Assembly (NCBI GenBank): GCA_049509915.1
Contig: JBEKZL010000025.1
Location: 1 to 41,323, forward strand
Direction of reading: 5' to 3'
Origin: JBEKYD01 sp049509915
Lineage (GTDB): Bacteria > Acidobacteriota > Terriglobia > Bryobacterales > Bryobacteraceae
DNA length: 41,323 nt
This document shows, piece by piece, positions 8,832-17,107 of the stretch (its first letter is position 1; every line of letters starts with the position of its first letter). The notes below the pieces were generated by a model that did no database searches, had not been told where the DNA came from, and saw only the letters and a list, made by a program, of their open reading frames with translations. Both the position numbers and the translations under genes were made by a program.

Positions 8832-9620
8832 CTATTGCGTGCTTACCACGTAGTCTTTGAAGTAGCTGGTGCTATCGGTTTTGGACCACAGGCCGATTTT
8901 GCCGGCGACCGGCGGGCGGAGCACCGGATTATTGGAGGGGAACAAATCCGCGTTCGGAGGGCCTCTCCTCCCTGCCCGCGGCTCGCTGCCGAGGGTATAC
9001 TCGAGCGCCAGCGTGCCGTCCAGCCATGCCTTGAAGCCGGCTCCCTCCACCGCCATCTTCAACTCGTGCCAACTGTTCCGGTCGAGCATAAAGGGCTTGT
9101 CGCGGTCGCTGAACTTCACGTTCCGTCTGATGCCGTTGTGGAACTCCCACAGCGCGACATTATTCTCCGTATCGTTGTAGCGGACCGCCAGCCAGTCTCC
9201 ATTCGGCTTCACGTTGAACAGGATGCCGGAGCAGCGGTCCGAATCGCCGGCGACGGTTTTGAACTTCATGCCGATGGTGCCGTTCGAAAAGTTGTCCACA
9301 CCCTTCAGCACCGCCACTGGATAGTACGCGAATTGCTTGGCGTTGTCCATCAGTTCTTCGTTCGAGGTGCCATACAGCTTACGCGCCGTCTGGAGCAGCA
9401 GCCTGGTTGGATTATCCTTGCTCGCGACCCACGGCCGCCCGTCGAGCATGATCACCTTCTCGCCGCCATCCTGCGCGACCACCCACGTTCCGACCATCGG
9501 TTCGAACACGGCCGGCGGCTTGCCAACCTGTTCGCGGCCGAGATCGACTTTGATTTCCGCCGCGCCGGCTAGAAAAGCAGCGCCAAACATAACGAGTTCG
9601 TATCGTATGACTGCCTTCAT
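8832..9620 (-). CDS. exported beta-sandwich protein, DUF1080/laminin-G-like
   Basis: Exported protein of 262 aa. The start at 9620 (MKAVIRYELVMFGAAFLAG) has AAGAGG about 6 bases upstream, and residues 1-20 form a signal peptide. The mature part has the alternating strand pattern of concanavalin-like jellyrolls related to DUF1080 (3-keto-disaccharide hydrolase-like) proteins: GTIGMKFKTV, SGILFNVKPNGDWLAVRYND, NSWHELKMAVEGAGFKAWLD, and a closing GKIGLWSKTDSTSYFKDYVV. That closing motif is common in carbohydrate-related DUF1080 domains. Its ATG overlaps the permease stop (ATGA), so it is the last gene of a coupled run. A role as periplasmic partner of the ABC transporter is inference. Confidence 0.72.
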   Translation of the reverse strand: MKAVIRYELVMFGAAFLAGAAEIKVDLGREQVGKPPAVFEPMVGTWVVAQDGGEKVIMLDGRPWVASKDNPTRLLLQTARKLYGTSNEELMDNAKQFAYYPVAVLKGVDNFSNGTIGMKFKTVAGDSDRCSGILFNVKPNGDWLAVRYNDTENNVALWEFHNGIRRNVKFSDRDKPFMLDRNSWHELKMAVEGAGFKAWLDGTLALEYTLGSEPRAGRRGPPNADLFPSNNPVLRPPVAGKIGLWSKTDSTSYFKDYVVSTQ

Positions 9621-10921
9621 TGGAACCTCTTTCGTGTCAGTATTCCGCCGGCCAGGATCAGCCCTGGCCAAATGCCATAGAAGATCGTGCCAGCCCCTGT
9701 TGGCGCCACGGCGAGCGGATGCCCGCGATAAACCGCCTCTTCATTCTCCTCCGGCGGCGCGACCTCGGCCAGCGAGTAAATTGCCTCCAGGACAGCTTCG
9801 ACCGTCGTCGCCCGGCTCATCGTCCGGCGGCCGTCCAGCTCGTACCAGATCTCCCCGTATCCGGCGCTGGTCTGCTCGAAAAGCCCGATGGAAGTGGCGG
9901 ATACGTACCGCACTTCGAGGCCCGGCATGACGCGCCGCAACTTCGAAAGGGCGCGATGCTCCAGATCGTCCCGCCGCGGATCCTCCGGCGCCAGGTGGAC
10001 CTCGATCCGCAGCGGTGCGTGAATCCGGCGGAGCGCTCGCTCGTCGGCTTCCGGGAACGAGTTGCTCCGGGCTTCCGATATATCCCAACTTGGCCTGACG
10101 AACGTACACGCGAAGACGCTGGCGGCGGCCAGCGCGCCGATCGCGGCCGATTGGCTAGCGCGCCGCCTCACCCCGATTCCAAGCCGCATCCACACCGCCG
10201 CCACGCCGAGGCCCGTCAGCGTCAGCACCAGCGCGACAAACACCGTGTCGAGCCGCACCAGGCCGTGCTGGAATTCCGCCACCATCGCCGCGGGAGTATA
10301 CCCGGCGGCGCGCTCCCACCAGCCGCCCTGAATCGCGCCGAAAAAACTCACAATCCATGTGCCCACGGTGATGCCAAGGGTGAGGATCGCCGCCGTCGAT
10401 GGATGCTCGGCGATCGCCGCCATGGCGGCGGCAAGCCCGATCGTGAGCCCCGCATTGAGCAGGTGCCCGAACGCGAGAGTGATCAGCTCGGGCGCATAAA
10501 CATGGCCGCCGTAGCTCTTCCACAGCAGGATCGCGCTCACCGGTGGCAGCATCGCCGCCAGCCAGCCCGCCAGCAGCACGGCCGCCTTCACCAGAATGCG
10601 GGCGAACGGCGGCATGCCTTGCTGCGATTCGAGCTTGAGCGCGCCGCTCTGCCGATCGCCGGCCACCAGCCGAATCGCCACGAACGGCAGCAGGAAAACC
10701 GCCGCCAGTTCACAGGCGCTGAACGCCGGAGCCCATACTCCGACTAGGGGCGAGAGAGCCTCCCCCACGCCGGCGGAAGTTCCATTCAGCCCGCTCACTT
10801 CCGCATAAGTCCGTACCGCGCTGATGAAAGATACTCCCACTAGCGGTCCCATGGCGAACAGCAACACCCACCAGGCCCTCGACACGATCAGTTCGCGGCA
10901 TTCCTTTTCCACCAGCCACAC
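9617..10921 (-). CDS. ABC-2 type permease with large extracytoplasmic domain
   Basis: Membrane subunit of an ABC transporter. The open frame extends upstream into the ATPase gene, but that part is arginine-rich and out of character. A GTG at 10921 with AAGAGG 8 bases before it gives 434 aa beginning with WLVEKECRELIVSRAWW, typical of ABC-2 permease N-termini. About seven hydrophobic segments lie between residues 17 and 275. A soluble stretch of about 130 residues follows, whose LRIEVHLAPEDP resembles the start of GldG-like domains. A last membrane segment sits near 408-428. It lies 55 bases after the ATPase stop and overlaps the next gene by ATGA. Export is more likely than import. The substrate is unknown. 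Confidence 0.78.
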   Translation of the reverse strand: MWLVEKECRELIVSRAWWVLLFAMGPLVGVSFISAVRTYAEVSGLNGTSAGVGEALSPLVGVWAPAFSACELAAVFLLPFVAIRLVAGDRQSGALKLESQQGMPPFARILVKAAVLLAGWLAAMLPPVSAILLWKSYGGHVYAPELITLAFGHLLNAGLTIGLAAAMAAIAEHPSTAAILTLGITVGTWIVSFFGAIQGGWWERAAGYTPAAMVAEFQHGLVRLDTVFVALVLTLTGLGVAAVWMRLGIGVRRRASQSAAIGALAAASVFACTFVRPSWDISEARSNSFPEADERALRRIHAPLRIEVHLAPEDPRRDDLEHRALSKLRRVMPGLEVRYVSATSIGLFEQTSAGYGEIWYELDGRRTMSRATTVEAVLEAIYSLAEVAPPEENEEAVYRGHPLAVAPTGAGTIFYGIWPGLILAGGILTRKRFQ

Positions 10922-10976
10922 TAGTGGCGCCTCTTCGTGGAGTAGCCTTTTGCCCTGCCACAGCTTCAGGCGCCGG

Positions 10977-11720
10977 TTAGGTAAGCGCAAGAAACACCTC
11001 TTCCAGGTCCCGGCATGGGGTCGACCGGTCGCGGGCCGCGGCCAGCGCCGCCAGTTCCTCCACCGTGCCCTCGCCGCGCACCCGTCCGGCACTGAGCAGT
11101 ACGAACCGGTCGCAGAAGCGGGCGGCCTCGCCAATCTGATGAATCGAGAGGAACAACGTCCTCCCCCGTGCCGCGTGCGTTCTAAGGGCGGTTGCCGTGT
11201 CGCGCGCCTGCCGCAGGTCGAGCCCTTCGAAAGGCTCATCGATCAGCAGCGCCGGCTGTGGCGTCAGCAGTCCGATGGCCAGCAGCACCCGCTTCCGCTG
11301 GCCCTTCGAGAGCGCGCCCACCGGCTGCCGCAGCAGTTCCTTGAGATCGAGTTGGCCGATCGCTTCCTCACGAAGATCCGCCCTTCCTCCCAGGAAGCCG
11401 ACAGTGAAATCGAGGGCCCATCGCACCGATTGGGCCGGCCATGGGGCGGAATTGTCTGGAATATAGAAAAGCAGGGAAGAAAGTTCACGCGCCGGGACCG
11501 CCCGCCCGCCCGCGAGCAGCGTGCCACTGTCAGACGGCAACATTCCGGCCAGGCACTCGAACAGGGTAGACTTACCCGCGCCGTTGGGACCGATGAGTCC
11601 CAGCACCTCGCCCGCCCGCACCTGGAAGCGCACGTCCGTCAGCGCCGCGATCCGGCCAAATCTCTTGGAGATGCCGTTCACCTCAAACAGCACCGCGGCA
11701 TGTTGGGAGCACCCGATCAT
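10977..11720 (-). CDS. ABC transporter ATP-binding protein
   Basis: ATPase subunit of 247 aa for the ABC-2 permease that follows. Walker A is GPNGAGKST (residues 44-52), the Q-loop region follows, the signature is LSKGQRKR, Walker B is ALLIDEPFEGLD, and the switch His is in LFLSIHQ. The signature departs from LSGGQ in a way common for ABC-2 exporters of the CcmA/multidrug type. The ATG at 11720 overlaps the stop of the PLP enzyme gene (ATGA), giving a leader of about nine residues before the first strand; the overlap supports this start. It is cytoplasmic and membrane-associated. Confidence 0.92.
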   Translation of the reverse strand: MIGCSQHAAVLFEVNGISKRFGRIAALTDVRFQVRAGEVLGLIGPNGAGKSTLFECLAGMLPSDSGTLLAGGRAVPARELSSLLFYIPDNSAPWPAQSVRWALDFTVGFLGGRADLREEAIGQLDLKELLRQPVGALSKGQRKRVLLAIGLLTPQPALLIDEPFEGLDLRQARDTATALRTHAARGRTLFLSIHQIGEAARFCDRFVLLSAGRVRGEGTVEELAALAAARDRSTPCRDLEEVFLALT

Positions 11721-12682
11721 GGGTTCTCCGCGAGGACCCGCGCGAATACCTCCCGATCCACGTTGCCGCCGCTAAGCACCAGCGCCACCCGCCGCCCCTC
11801 CATCCGCCCGCGTTCCCGCAGCAGCGCCGCCAGCGTGGCCGCGCCCGCGCCCTCCGCCACGTTGTGCGTGTCGGAGAACAGATGCCGCATCGCGGCCCGA
11901 ATCTCATCGTCGTCCACCGTGAAAACCCGGGAGGCACCGCCGAGAATGATCCGCACCGCCTCCGCGTCGGGCGTCCGGCATGCCAGCCCGTCGGCAATCG
12001 TCTCCGCGGCGCTGGTGGCGACGGGGCGGCCGGCCGCAAAGGAAAGCGCGTACGCCGGCGCGCCGGCGGCAACCACCCCGATAATCTCCGTCTTCAGTCC
12101 GAGCGCATCGCGGGCGGCTATGGCGCCGCAGATGCCCGAGCCCATCCCGATCGGAACATACATCGCATCGAGGCCGGTCACCGCCTCGAACAGCTCCAGG
12201 GCATAACTAGCCACACCGGCAAGCAGCGCGCCCTCGAAGGACCGCACCAGGTGCAGCGATTGCGCCGCGGCCAACCTGGCGGCATACTCGTACGCCTCCT
12301 GGAAATCGTCGCCGTGCTCCACCAACTCGGCGCCCAGCGCCCGCATGGCGCGGTTCTTCTCGCGGCTGTTTCCGTGCGGGACGACGATGACGGCCCGCAG
12401 CCCCGCGCGCACGGCGGCGAAAGCGACGCTCTGCCCGTGATTGCCACGAGTGGCCGCAATCACCCCTGTCACGTTCGGCTCCGTGCGCCGAAGCTGCTCC
12501 ATGTACACCAATCCGCCGCGAATCTTGAAAGCTCCGGCCGGGTTATGGTTCTCGTGCTTGATCCATACCTCGGCGCCGGTTCGCTCGCACAGCAGCGGCC
12601 AGCAGATCTGCGGCGTCGGCGGTATGGCGCGATGAACGATTGCAGCCGCGGCTTCGAGTTCCGCAATCCGAGGCAAGGTCAT
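11717..12682 (-). CDS. PLP-dependent threonine/serine dehydratase-like enzyme
   Basis: Fold-type II pyridoxal-phosphate enzyme of 321 aa, the length of catabolic threonine dehydratases or serine racemases without a C-terminal ACT domain. K53 in GAFKIRGG should form the Schiff base. GNHGQSVA is the substrate/carboxylate loop, GMGSGICG binds the PLP phosphate, and SGGNVD near the end contacts the pyridine ring. The reaction is probably deamination of threonine or serine to a 2-oxo acid and ammonia; racemisation or another beta-elimination is possible. GGGGAG lies just before the ATG. It is first in a coupled run with the ABC ATPase and permease. It has no obvious metabolic link to them. Confidence 0.87.
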   Translation of the reverse strand: MTLPRIAELEAAAAIVHRAIPPTPQICWPLLCERTGAEVWIKHENHNPAGAFKIRGGLVYMEQLRRTEPNVTGVIAATRGNHGQSVAFAAVRAGLRAVIVVPHGNSREKNRAMRALGAELVEHGDDFQEAYEYAARLAAAQSLHLVRSFEGALLAGVASYALELFEAVTGLDAMYVPIGMGSGICGAIAARDALGLKTEIIGVVAAGAPAYALSFAAGRPVATSAAETIADGLACRTPDAEAVRIILGGASRVFTVDDDEIRAAMRHLFSDTHNVAEGAGAATLAALLRERGRMEGRRVALVLSGGNVDREVFARVLAENP

Positions 12683-12692
12683 GGTCTCCCCG

Positions 12693-12719
12693 TTTTACCA
12701 CGCCGAGGTCGATTATAAT
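12693..12719 (+). promoter_or_regulatory. candidate divergent promoter with palindromic -10
   Basis: In the 63-base gap between the PLP enzyme (minus) and the small basic protein (plus), bases 12712-12719 read ATTATAAT. That gives a perfect TATAAT on the + strand (12714-12719) and another on the minus strand (12712-12717). A weak + strand -35 (TTTTAC at 12693) has a 15-base spacer. The minus strand -35 is poor. Assignment rests mainly on the -10. Confidence 0.4.
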
Positions 12720-12745
12720 CGCTGCTTGGCGAGGAAGAGGCCCGC

Positions 12746-13174
12746 ATGAACAACGTCATCTCCGACTACCAGAAGTGGAAGCAGCAGGGCGAAGACCTGC
12801 GTGTGCAGGCAAAGCAGGCCATGGAATCCAGGTTCCGGGAATTGCTCGTCGAAGCAGTTCAGATCGCCGAAGAGTACCGCTCCGATTTCGGCGCGCCGCT
12901 GAAGCCGCCTCCCGGAATTACTTCGTTCCGCTACAAAGCTTCTACCAAGCCCAAGCCCAGGAAAGACCGGAGACCGAACGCAGCCGCGAAAGGCGCAAGC
13001 TCACCGCCGCCGCCCGCCAAGACAAGCCCGAAAACCGCGGGACTTCAGAAGCGGCTCCTGGCGGCGCAGCAGAAACTCGAGCAGGCCAAAGCCAGCGGAT
13101 CTCCCACCAAGAACCTGGAAGACCGGATTTACGAAATCGAAGACGCAATCCGCCTGTCCACGCAAGCGTCGTAG
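12746..13174 (+). CDS. small basic coiled-coil protein, family not recognised
   Basis: Function not recognised; 142 aa. GAGG lies about 6 bases upstream and a TATAAT about 27 bases upstream of the ATG. Residues 1-50 are predicted helical and charged (DYQKWKQQGEDLRVQAK onward). Residues 51-65 hold APLKPPPGITSFRYK. Residues 66-97 are a Lys/Pro/Ala linker (KPKPRKDRRPNAAAKG). Residues 98-142 are a second helical, coiled-coil-prone segment (QKRLLAAQQKLEQAK). The basic disordered centre between two helices resembles small nucleic-acid-binding or adaptor proteins, but no known domain is visible. It is transcribed alone, divergent from the PLP enzyme and convergent with a response-regulator gene. Confidence 0.75.
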   Translation: MNNVISDYQKWKQQGEDLRVQAKQAMESRFRELLVEAVQIAEEYRSDFGAPLKPPPGITSFRYKASTKPKPRKDRRPNAAAKGASSPPPPAKTSPKTAGLQKRLLAAQQKLEQAKASGSPTKNLEDRIYEIEDAIRLSTQAS

Positions 13175-13208
13175 CTCCTGGTGACGCCTGCACTCCCGCG
13201 TGGCGGCC

Positions 13209-13244
13209 GTCGCGGCTCGGTTTGTGCCCTTTCAGAGCCGCGAC
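13209..13244. terminator. inverted repeat between convergent genes
   Basis: A perfect 10-bp stem (GTCGCGGCTC at 13209-13218 with its complement at 13235-13244) around a 16-base loop sits between two convergent genes. No T-run follows. It may act as a bidirectional terminator. The arm sequence also recalls the dispersed repeat seen near 17096 and 31398. Confidence 0.4.
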
Positions 13245-13299
13245 CGCCAAGTCGCGGTTGCGCACAGGTGTACGCCACTCTAATTGCGAAAGCGAGCGC

Positions 13300-14175
13300 T
13301 TAGGTTCGCAGTTGGCCGATGAGGCCGAAGGACCTCAGATTATCTTCCAGCTTTTCCCCGTCGATCGGCTTGTATAGGTAGGCGTCGCATAATGCGCTGA
13401 ACGACGCGGTGACTGTCTTGATATCCCGGATCCCAGTTGCCATGAAAATCTTCACCCCCGCGGATGAGAGAATACCCTCGCTCTCTTCGATCAAGCGGAT
13501 TTGTCTAACCGCTTCGGTGCCATCCATCTCCGGCATGCGGACGTCCATACAGACCAAATCATAGCCTTCCCCCGCCTGCCGCGCGGAACGAAAGGCCTCC
13601 ACCGCCTCTCTGCCGTTCAGCGCGGTGTGGCAGTCGCCGTATCGCGACAACAGGCATTGCAGCACGACGCGGGCGGTTAAGTCGTCTTCCGCTATCAGCA
13701 TTTTGAGGCCGCGCGCACAGAGCGGCTGTTCCCGCTGTTCCGCACACTCTCCGGCAGGCTTCGATTTTACGGGAGGCGGATTCCTTTGCAGGTTCAGAAT
13801 CGTGTTTAATCTTTCGAGCACCAGGCCGAACTCGAGGTCCAGCCGTTGATCGCCGTCGGCGACCATTTCCCTCATGCGGTCGGTTGCCGATAGCAGCGCT
13901 TCCGCGTGCTCGTGGGATAGCTCGATTTTTCCGTCGCGAACCTCACCCAGCAAGTCTTCCGACGCGTGGCTCAGGCGCTTCAAGGGGGCATATCGCAGGT
14001 TGCCCGCGGCACCATTCACACTGTGAAATGCTCGAAATACCCGGTTGACGAACTCGGGCGATGTTTCGATTTTGCCGTCCGCCAGGTCGAGCAAATCGTC
14101 TTCGACCTCGCGAAGCTTGATCTGGCACTCATCGAACAGTGCCCTAATCTCCACTTTTTCCAAGGCATCTCGCAT
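13300..14175 (-). CDS. two-domain phosphorelay protein: Hpt-like plus receiver
   Basis: Cytoplasmic signalling protein of 291 aa. The ATG at 14175 is preferred over a GTG three codons earlier because AAGAAGG precedes it by about 9 bases. Residues 1-130 resemble the CheA-type Hpt helical bundle: AFHSVNGAAGNLRY with H51 as candidate phospho-His, then LSHASEDLLGEVRDGKI. The usual Lys after the His (HxxKG) is Asn here. Residues 158-285 form a receiver domain with the acidic pair ED in MLIAEDD, phospho-acceptor D211 in VCMDVRMPEMDG, and Lys in YLYKP. No output domain is seen, so it probably relays phosphate or acts by protein contact. It follows the Hpt gene upstream by 15 bases, so the two are likely one operon. 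Confidence 0.82.
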   Translation of the reverse strand: MRDALEKVEIRALFDECQIKLREVEDDLLDLADGKIETSPEFVNRVFRAFHSVNGAAGNLRYAPLKRLSHASEDLLGEVRDGKIELSHEHAEALLSATDRMREMVADGDQRLDLEFGLVLERLNTILNLQRNPPPVKSKPAGECAEQREQPLCARGLKMLIAEDDLTARVVLQCLLSRYGDCHTALNGREAVEAFRSARQAGEGYDLVCMDVRMPEMDGTEAVRQIRLIEESEGILSSAGVKIFMATGIRDIKTVTASFSALCDAYLYKPIDGEKLEDNLRSFGLIGQLRT

Positions 14176-14190
14176 GACAACCACCCTTCT

Positions 14191-14937
14191 TCAACCAAAA
14201 TCGCCTGCGGGCGCGACCTCGGCATCTCCGGGTCGCGCCATCGCGTCTTTTAGCCGGAAGAACTGCGCTTCCAACTCGGCCATCCAGCAGGCGACGGCAC
14301 CCAGATCTCCTGCGTCCGCCGCCTTTTCCATCTCCAATGCCACCTTTCGGAGACATTCGCCGCCGACAGTGGCGGCCGCCCCCTTGATGGAGTGGGCTCG
14401 CCGTCCGAAGCCGGGAGCATCCCCCTTTTCAAGGAGATCCTTCAAAGCCTGAATCTGGCACGGAATATCGAGGAGAAACGCTGCCACGACGCTGGTCGCC
14501 AGCGCCCGGTTCCCCATCATGCGCTTCACCAGACCGGCGCGGTCAAAGACGGCCGGTTCGTCAACGGCGGCTTGAGATGGGACGATTTCCCCCGCCCCCG
14601 GGGCGGATTCATGCTCCCCGGTCCCCAGCCATTTCCCGAGCGCCGGCCGCAGCCCTTCCGGCGATATCGGCTTGGACACAAAAACTGAGGAGGGCGTCAG
14701 GGTAGTCAGGATCTCGCGGCTGGTGGCGTTGTCGTCGACGATCGGCGCGCATGGCGCAACGTGCTTGTTTTCGAGTAGCCGGCTGGCGCCGTAAAGGACG
14801 GATGGCGAAGGAGATCCGTCGCCTCCGGAGTTGCTAGGCACCAGTATAGCCTCCCCGCGATATCCGCCTTCTTTCAAGCGCCACGCCAAGCCGGGCGCCG
14901 GCCATGGCCGGCCGGCAGACGAGGGAGGCGGGTTCAT
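14191..14937 (-). pseudogene. C-terminal remnant of a hybrid sensor kinase, intact Hpt domain
   Basis: A 248-aa open frame whose second half (about 128-235) is a good Hpt domain: AHSIKGAAATVGG with H182 as phospho-acceptor and the downstream helices present. The first half looks like receiver-domain debris. IVDDNATSREIL (residues 66-77) matches the start of a receiver, then jumps after about ten residues to VFVSKPISPEGLRPALGKWL, the end of one. The middle with the phospho-Asp strand is missing. No kinase domain precedes it; a TGA is met 13 codons before the ATG. I infer a decayed hybrid kinase that may still make a usable Hpt protein. Alternatively it is a dedicated Hpt gene with an odd N-terminus. 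It is followed after 15 bases by the receiver protein. Confidence 0.6.
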
Positions 14938-15203
14938 ACAGGCGGGTTTCGTTATTGTGGCACGAGATGACTGTCATCGATCCGGGAGCCGGCCCTTCAT
15001 GGTTGTCTTATCGGCCGATTTCCTCGAAAACATTACGCTCGGTCCCGATCGTCGAATCTTTCAGGGCTTAGGACTCACCGGGAAGTGACCTCCCGGCGGC
15101 AGGGGGAAATAGGATAAGCCATGTCCAGCACGAGCCGAATGCGCCGGGCATTTCTACCTCCGGCCGCCAAACTGCCTCGGTTGCGCTTTCGCGGGGCAGC
15201 CAA

Positions 15204-15995
15204 TCATGGCTGCAGCCGGCTTTCAGACGGATCTTCCGCCACGTGCCCGTAAAATACGTGGGCATCGTAGAGCATCGTGACGCGGCCGTCCTGCTGGTAC
15301 CGCGCGAACAGCTCTCGCAGCCGGTCCACCATAGCCTGATAGTTCGCCGCGCCGGGCAGCGGCGCATAGCTGGAAGAAGTGAGGCGGCCGATCAATCCGT
15401 CGCCATCGAGAGACTGGCGGTTGTCCAGGCGCACCTGGCGGAACGGGCCCCCGAAGACGCGGCCGATGTCGGCATCGTCGATGCGGCTGGAATCGTCGGC
15501 AAACTCGCGCACCAGTGCTTCGTATTCCGTCATGAAACCCGGCGCCGGCCGACGCTCGTTCCACGCCAGCACCAACCATCCCCCGGGACGCAGAATGCGG
15601 TGGAATTCGGCCCGCGCGGCGGGCGGGTCGAACCAGTGAAACGCCTGTCCGGCGGTAAGGAAATCGAAGCCGGCCGTAGCCAGCCCGGTCGCTTCCGCGC
15701 GCCCGTCCGCCATTTCGAAACGCGGTTCGACCGCCAGAATCCGCTGTCCGGCTTCGCGCATCTCCCGGTTCGGTTCCACTCCCGTCACTACGCAGCCGAA
15801 TTCCAGAAACACCCGCGCCAGCAGGCCGGTGCCGCAACCGATATCGGCTACGCGCGCCCCCGGCCCCAGGCCGCACTCGCGCCCCAGCAAGCCAACCAGC
15901 TCTTGCGGATACCCCGGCCGAAAACGCTCGTATTGCCCGACGCGCGAGGAAAAGCGAAGCGTGGGGTCGCACCCGGTGCGTCTCTCGCCGCTCAT
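15204..15995 (-). CDS. class I SAM-dependent methyltransferase
   Basis: Small-molecule-type methyltransferase of 263 aa. The start at 15995 (MSGERRTGCDPTLRFSSRV) is preferred because the upstream part of the frame is only the shadow of the divergent sugar-kinase gene. Motif I is VADIGCGTGLLARVF, motif II ends in VTGVEPNREM, and the FDFLTAGQAFHWFD segment followed by ILRPGGWLVLAWNERR is typical of UbiE/Methyltransf_11-like proteins that act on unknown metabolites. No ribosome site is seen. Its start codon faces that of the sugar kinase with only 24 bases between. The 266 bases after its stop hold no recognised gene. Confidence 0.87.
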   Translation of the reverse strand: MSGERRTGCDPTLRFSSRVGQYERFRPGYPQELVGLLGRECGLGPGARVADIGCGTGLLARVFLEFGCVVTGVEPNREMREAGQRILAVEPRFEMADGRAEATGLATAGFDFLTAGQAFHWFDPPAARAEFHRILRPGGWLVLAWNERRPAPGFMTEYEALVREFADDSSRIDDADIGRVFGGPFRQVRLDNRQSLDGDGLIGRLTSSSYAPLPGAANYQAMVDRLRELFARYQQDGRVTMLYDAHVFYGHVAEDPSESRLQP

Positions 15996-16019
15996 GACTA
16001 CAATGATGATAACCGCTTT

Positions 16020-16967
16020 ATGAACTCTTCTCCGCACATCGTCGTCGTCGGCAGCGCCAACGTCGATCTCACCACTTTCACCGACGGCTTCCCCCGCCCT
16101 GGGGAAACCATCTTCGGACGCAAGTTCCACCTCGGGTTTGGCGGCAAGGGCGCAAACCAGGCCGTGGCCGCCCGGCTCTGCGGCGCGTGTGTTTCGGTGG
16201 TCGCGCGCGTGGGCGACGATCTGTTCGGCCCCGCCACCATCGAGAATTTCCGCTCCCGCGGCATCGACACCGCTCACGTCTCGATCACGCCCGGCGTAGC
16301 CACCGGCGTGGCGCCGATCTTCGTCGACAGTTCCGGACAGAACCGCATCCTAGTGGTGAAGGGCGCCAACGATTGCCTGTCGCCCGCCGATATCGATGCG
16401 GCTGAAGAATTGTTGCGCCATGCCGATTGCGTCGTGCTGCAGCTCGAAGTTCCCATCGAGACCGTCTATTACACCTTGCGATTGGCGCGCCGGCACGGCG
16501 TTCGCACGCTGCTCAATCCGGCGCCCGCTCAGATTCTCGATTTTGCCGAAATCGCCAACGCCGATTACCTCATCCCCAACGAAACCGAGGCCGAAACGCT
16601 CTGCGGCCTGCCGGTTGGCAGCCTGGAGGAAGCCCGCGCCGGCGCCTTCTGCCTGGTCGAATCGGGCGTTCCGAATGTCATCCTCACGCTTGGCGGCAAT
16701 GGCGCGCTCAAGGTGGGCCCAGACCGCTTCGAACATATTGCGGCCTATCCGGTCGAACCTGTCGACACCACCGGAGCCGGCGATGCCTTCATCGGCAGCT
16801 TCGCCTGCTTCCTGGCCGGCGGCACCGACGAATCCGAAGCCATCGCCCGCGCCAACGTGTACGCGGCCCTCTCCACGCTGAGCGTGGGCACCCAGGCCTC
16901 CTTCGTCACCCGCGAGCGGTTCGACGCGGCCTGGGCGGAGAGAGCGGCTTCCGGGCTGGCATCCTGA
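16020..16967 (+). CDS. ribokinase-type PfkB family sugar kinase
   Basis: PfkB-family carbohydrate kinase of 315 aa, close to ribokinase in length and motifs. Signature 1 is GGKGANQAVAA (residues 41-51) after the substrate loop VVGSANVDL. Signature 2 is DTTGAGDAF with catalytic base D255 forming the anion hole. It phosphorylates ribose or a similar sugar with ATP. The ATG at 16020 starts exactly at the conserved N-terminal strand. The frame is open further upstream, but that part is antisense to the methyltransferase. No ribosome site is seen before the ATG. No ribose transporter or regulator is adjacent, so exact substrate is uncertain (ribose, deoxyribose or another pentose). Confidence 0.9.
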   Translation: MNSSPHIVVVGSANVDLTTFTDGFPRPGETIFGRKFHLGFGGKGANQAVAARLCGACVSVVARVGDDLFGPATIENFRSRGIDTAHVSITPGVATGVAPIFVDSSGQNRILVVKGANDCLSPADIDAAEELLRHADCVVLQLEVPIETVYYTLRLARRHGVRTLLNPAPAQILDFAEIANADYLIPNETEAETLCGLPVGSLEEARAGAFCLVESGVPNVILTLGGNGALKVGPDRFEHIAAYPVEPVDTTGAGDAFIGSFACFLAGGTDESEAIARANVYAALSTLSVGTQASFVTRERFDAAWAERAASGLAS

Positions 16968-17029
16968 TCCAGCTAACCCCCGAAAGCCCGCGAGAAGGAT
17001 CTTCCTCGAGTTAACCGAAATGGGAATTT

Positions 17030-17107
17030 CGCTCCCTCGCGTCCGCGGCGCGGTTAGGGCACCGCGCGTTTGCAGTTATTTTACCGAGCCGCGACCGCGA
17101 GGGAGCG
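17030..17107. repeat. dispersed palindromic repeat, copy 1
   Basis: The 12-base arm CGCTCCCTCGCG at 17030-17041 is complemented at 17096-17107. The 27 bases at 17082-17108 recur exactly, in reverse complement, at 31398-31424. Both copies are intergenic. Confidence 0.75.

Noticed and set aside
10922..11239. In-frame extension of the ABC permease into the ATPase gene
   Set aside because: The residues are Arg/Pro-rich and antigenic to no family; the ATPase frame is certain there, and a GTG with a good ribosome site exists at 10921.
15243..16019. In-frame extension of the sugar kinase by 259 codons
   Set aside because: This stretch is antisense to the methyltransferase gene, and PfkB proteins start at the strand encoded from 16020.
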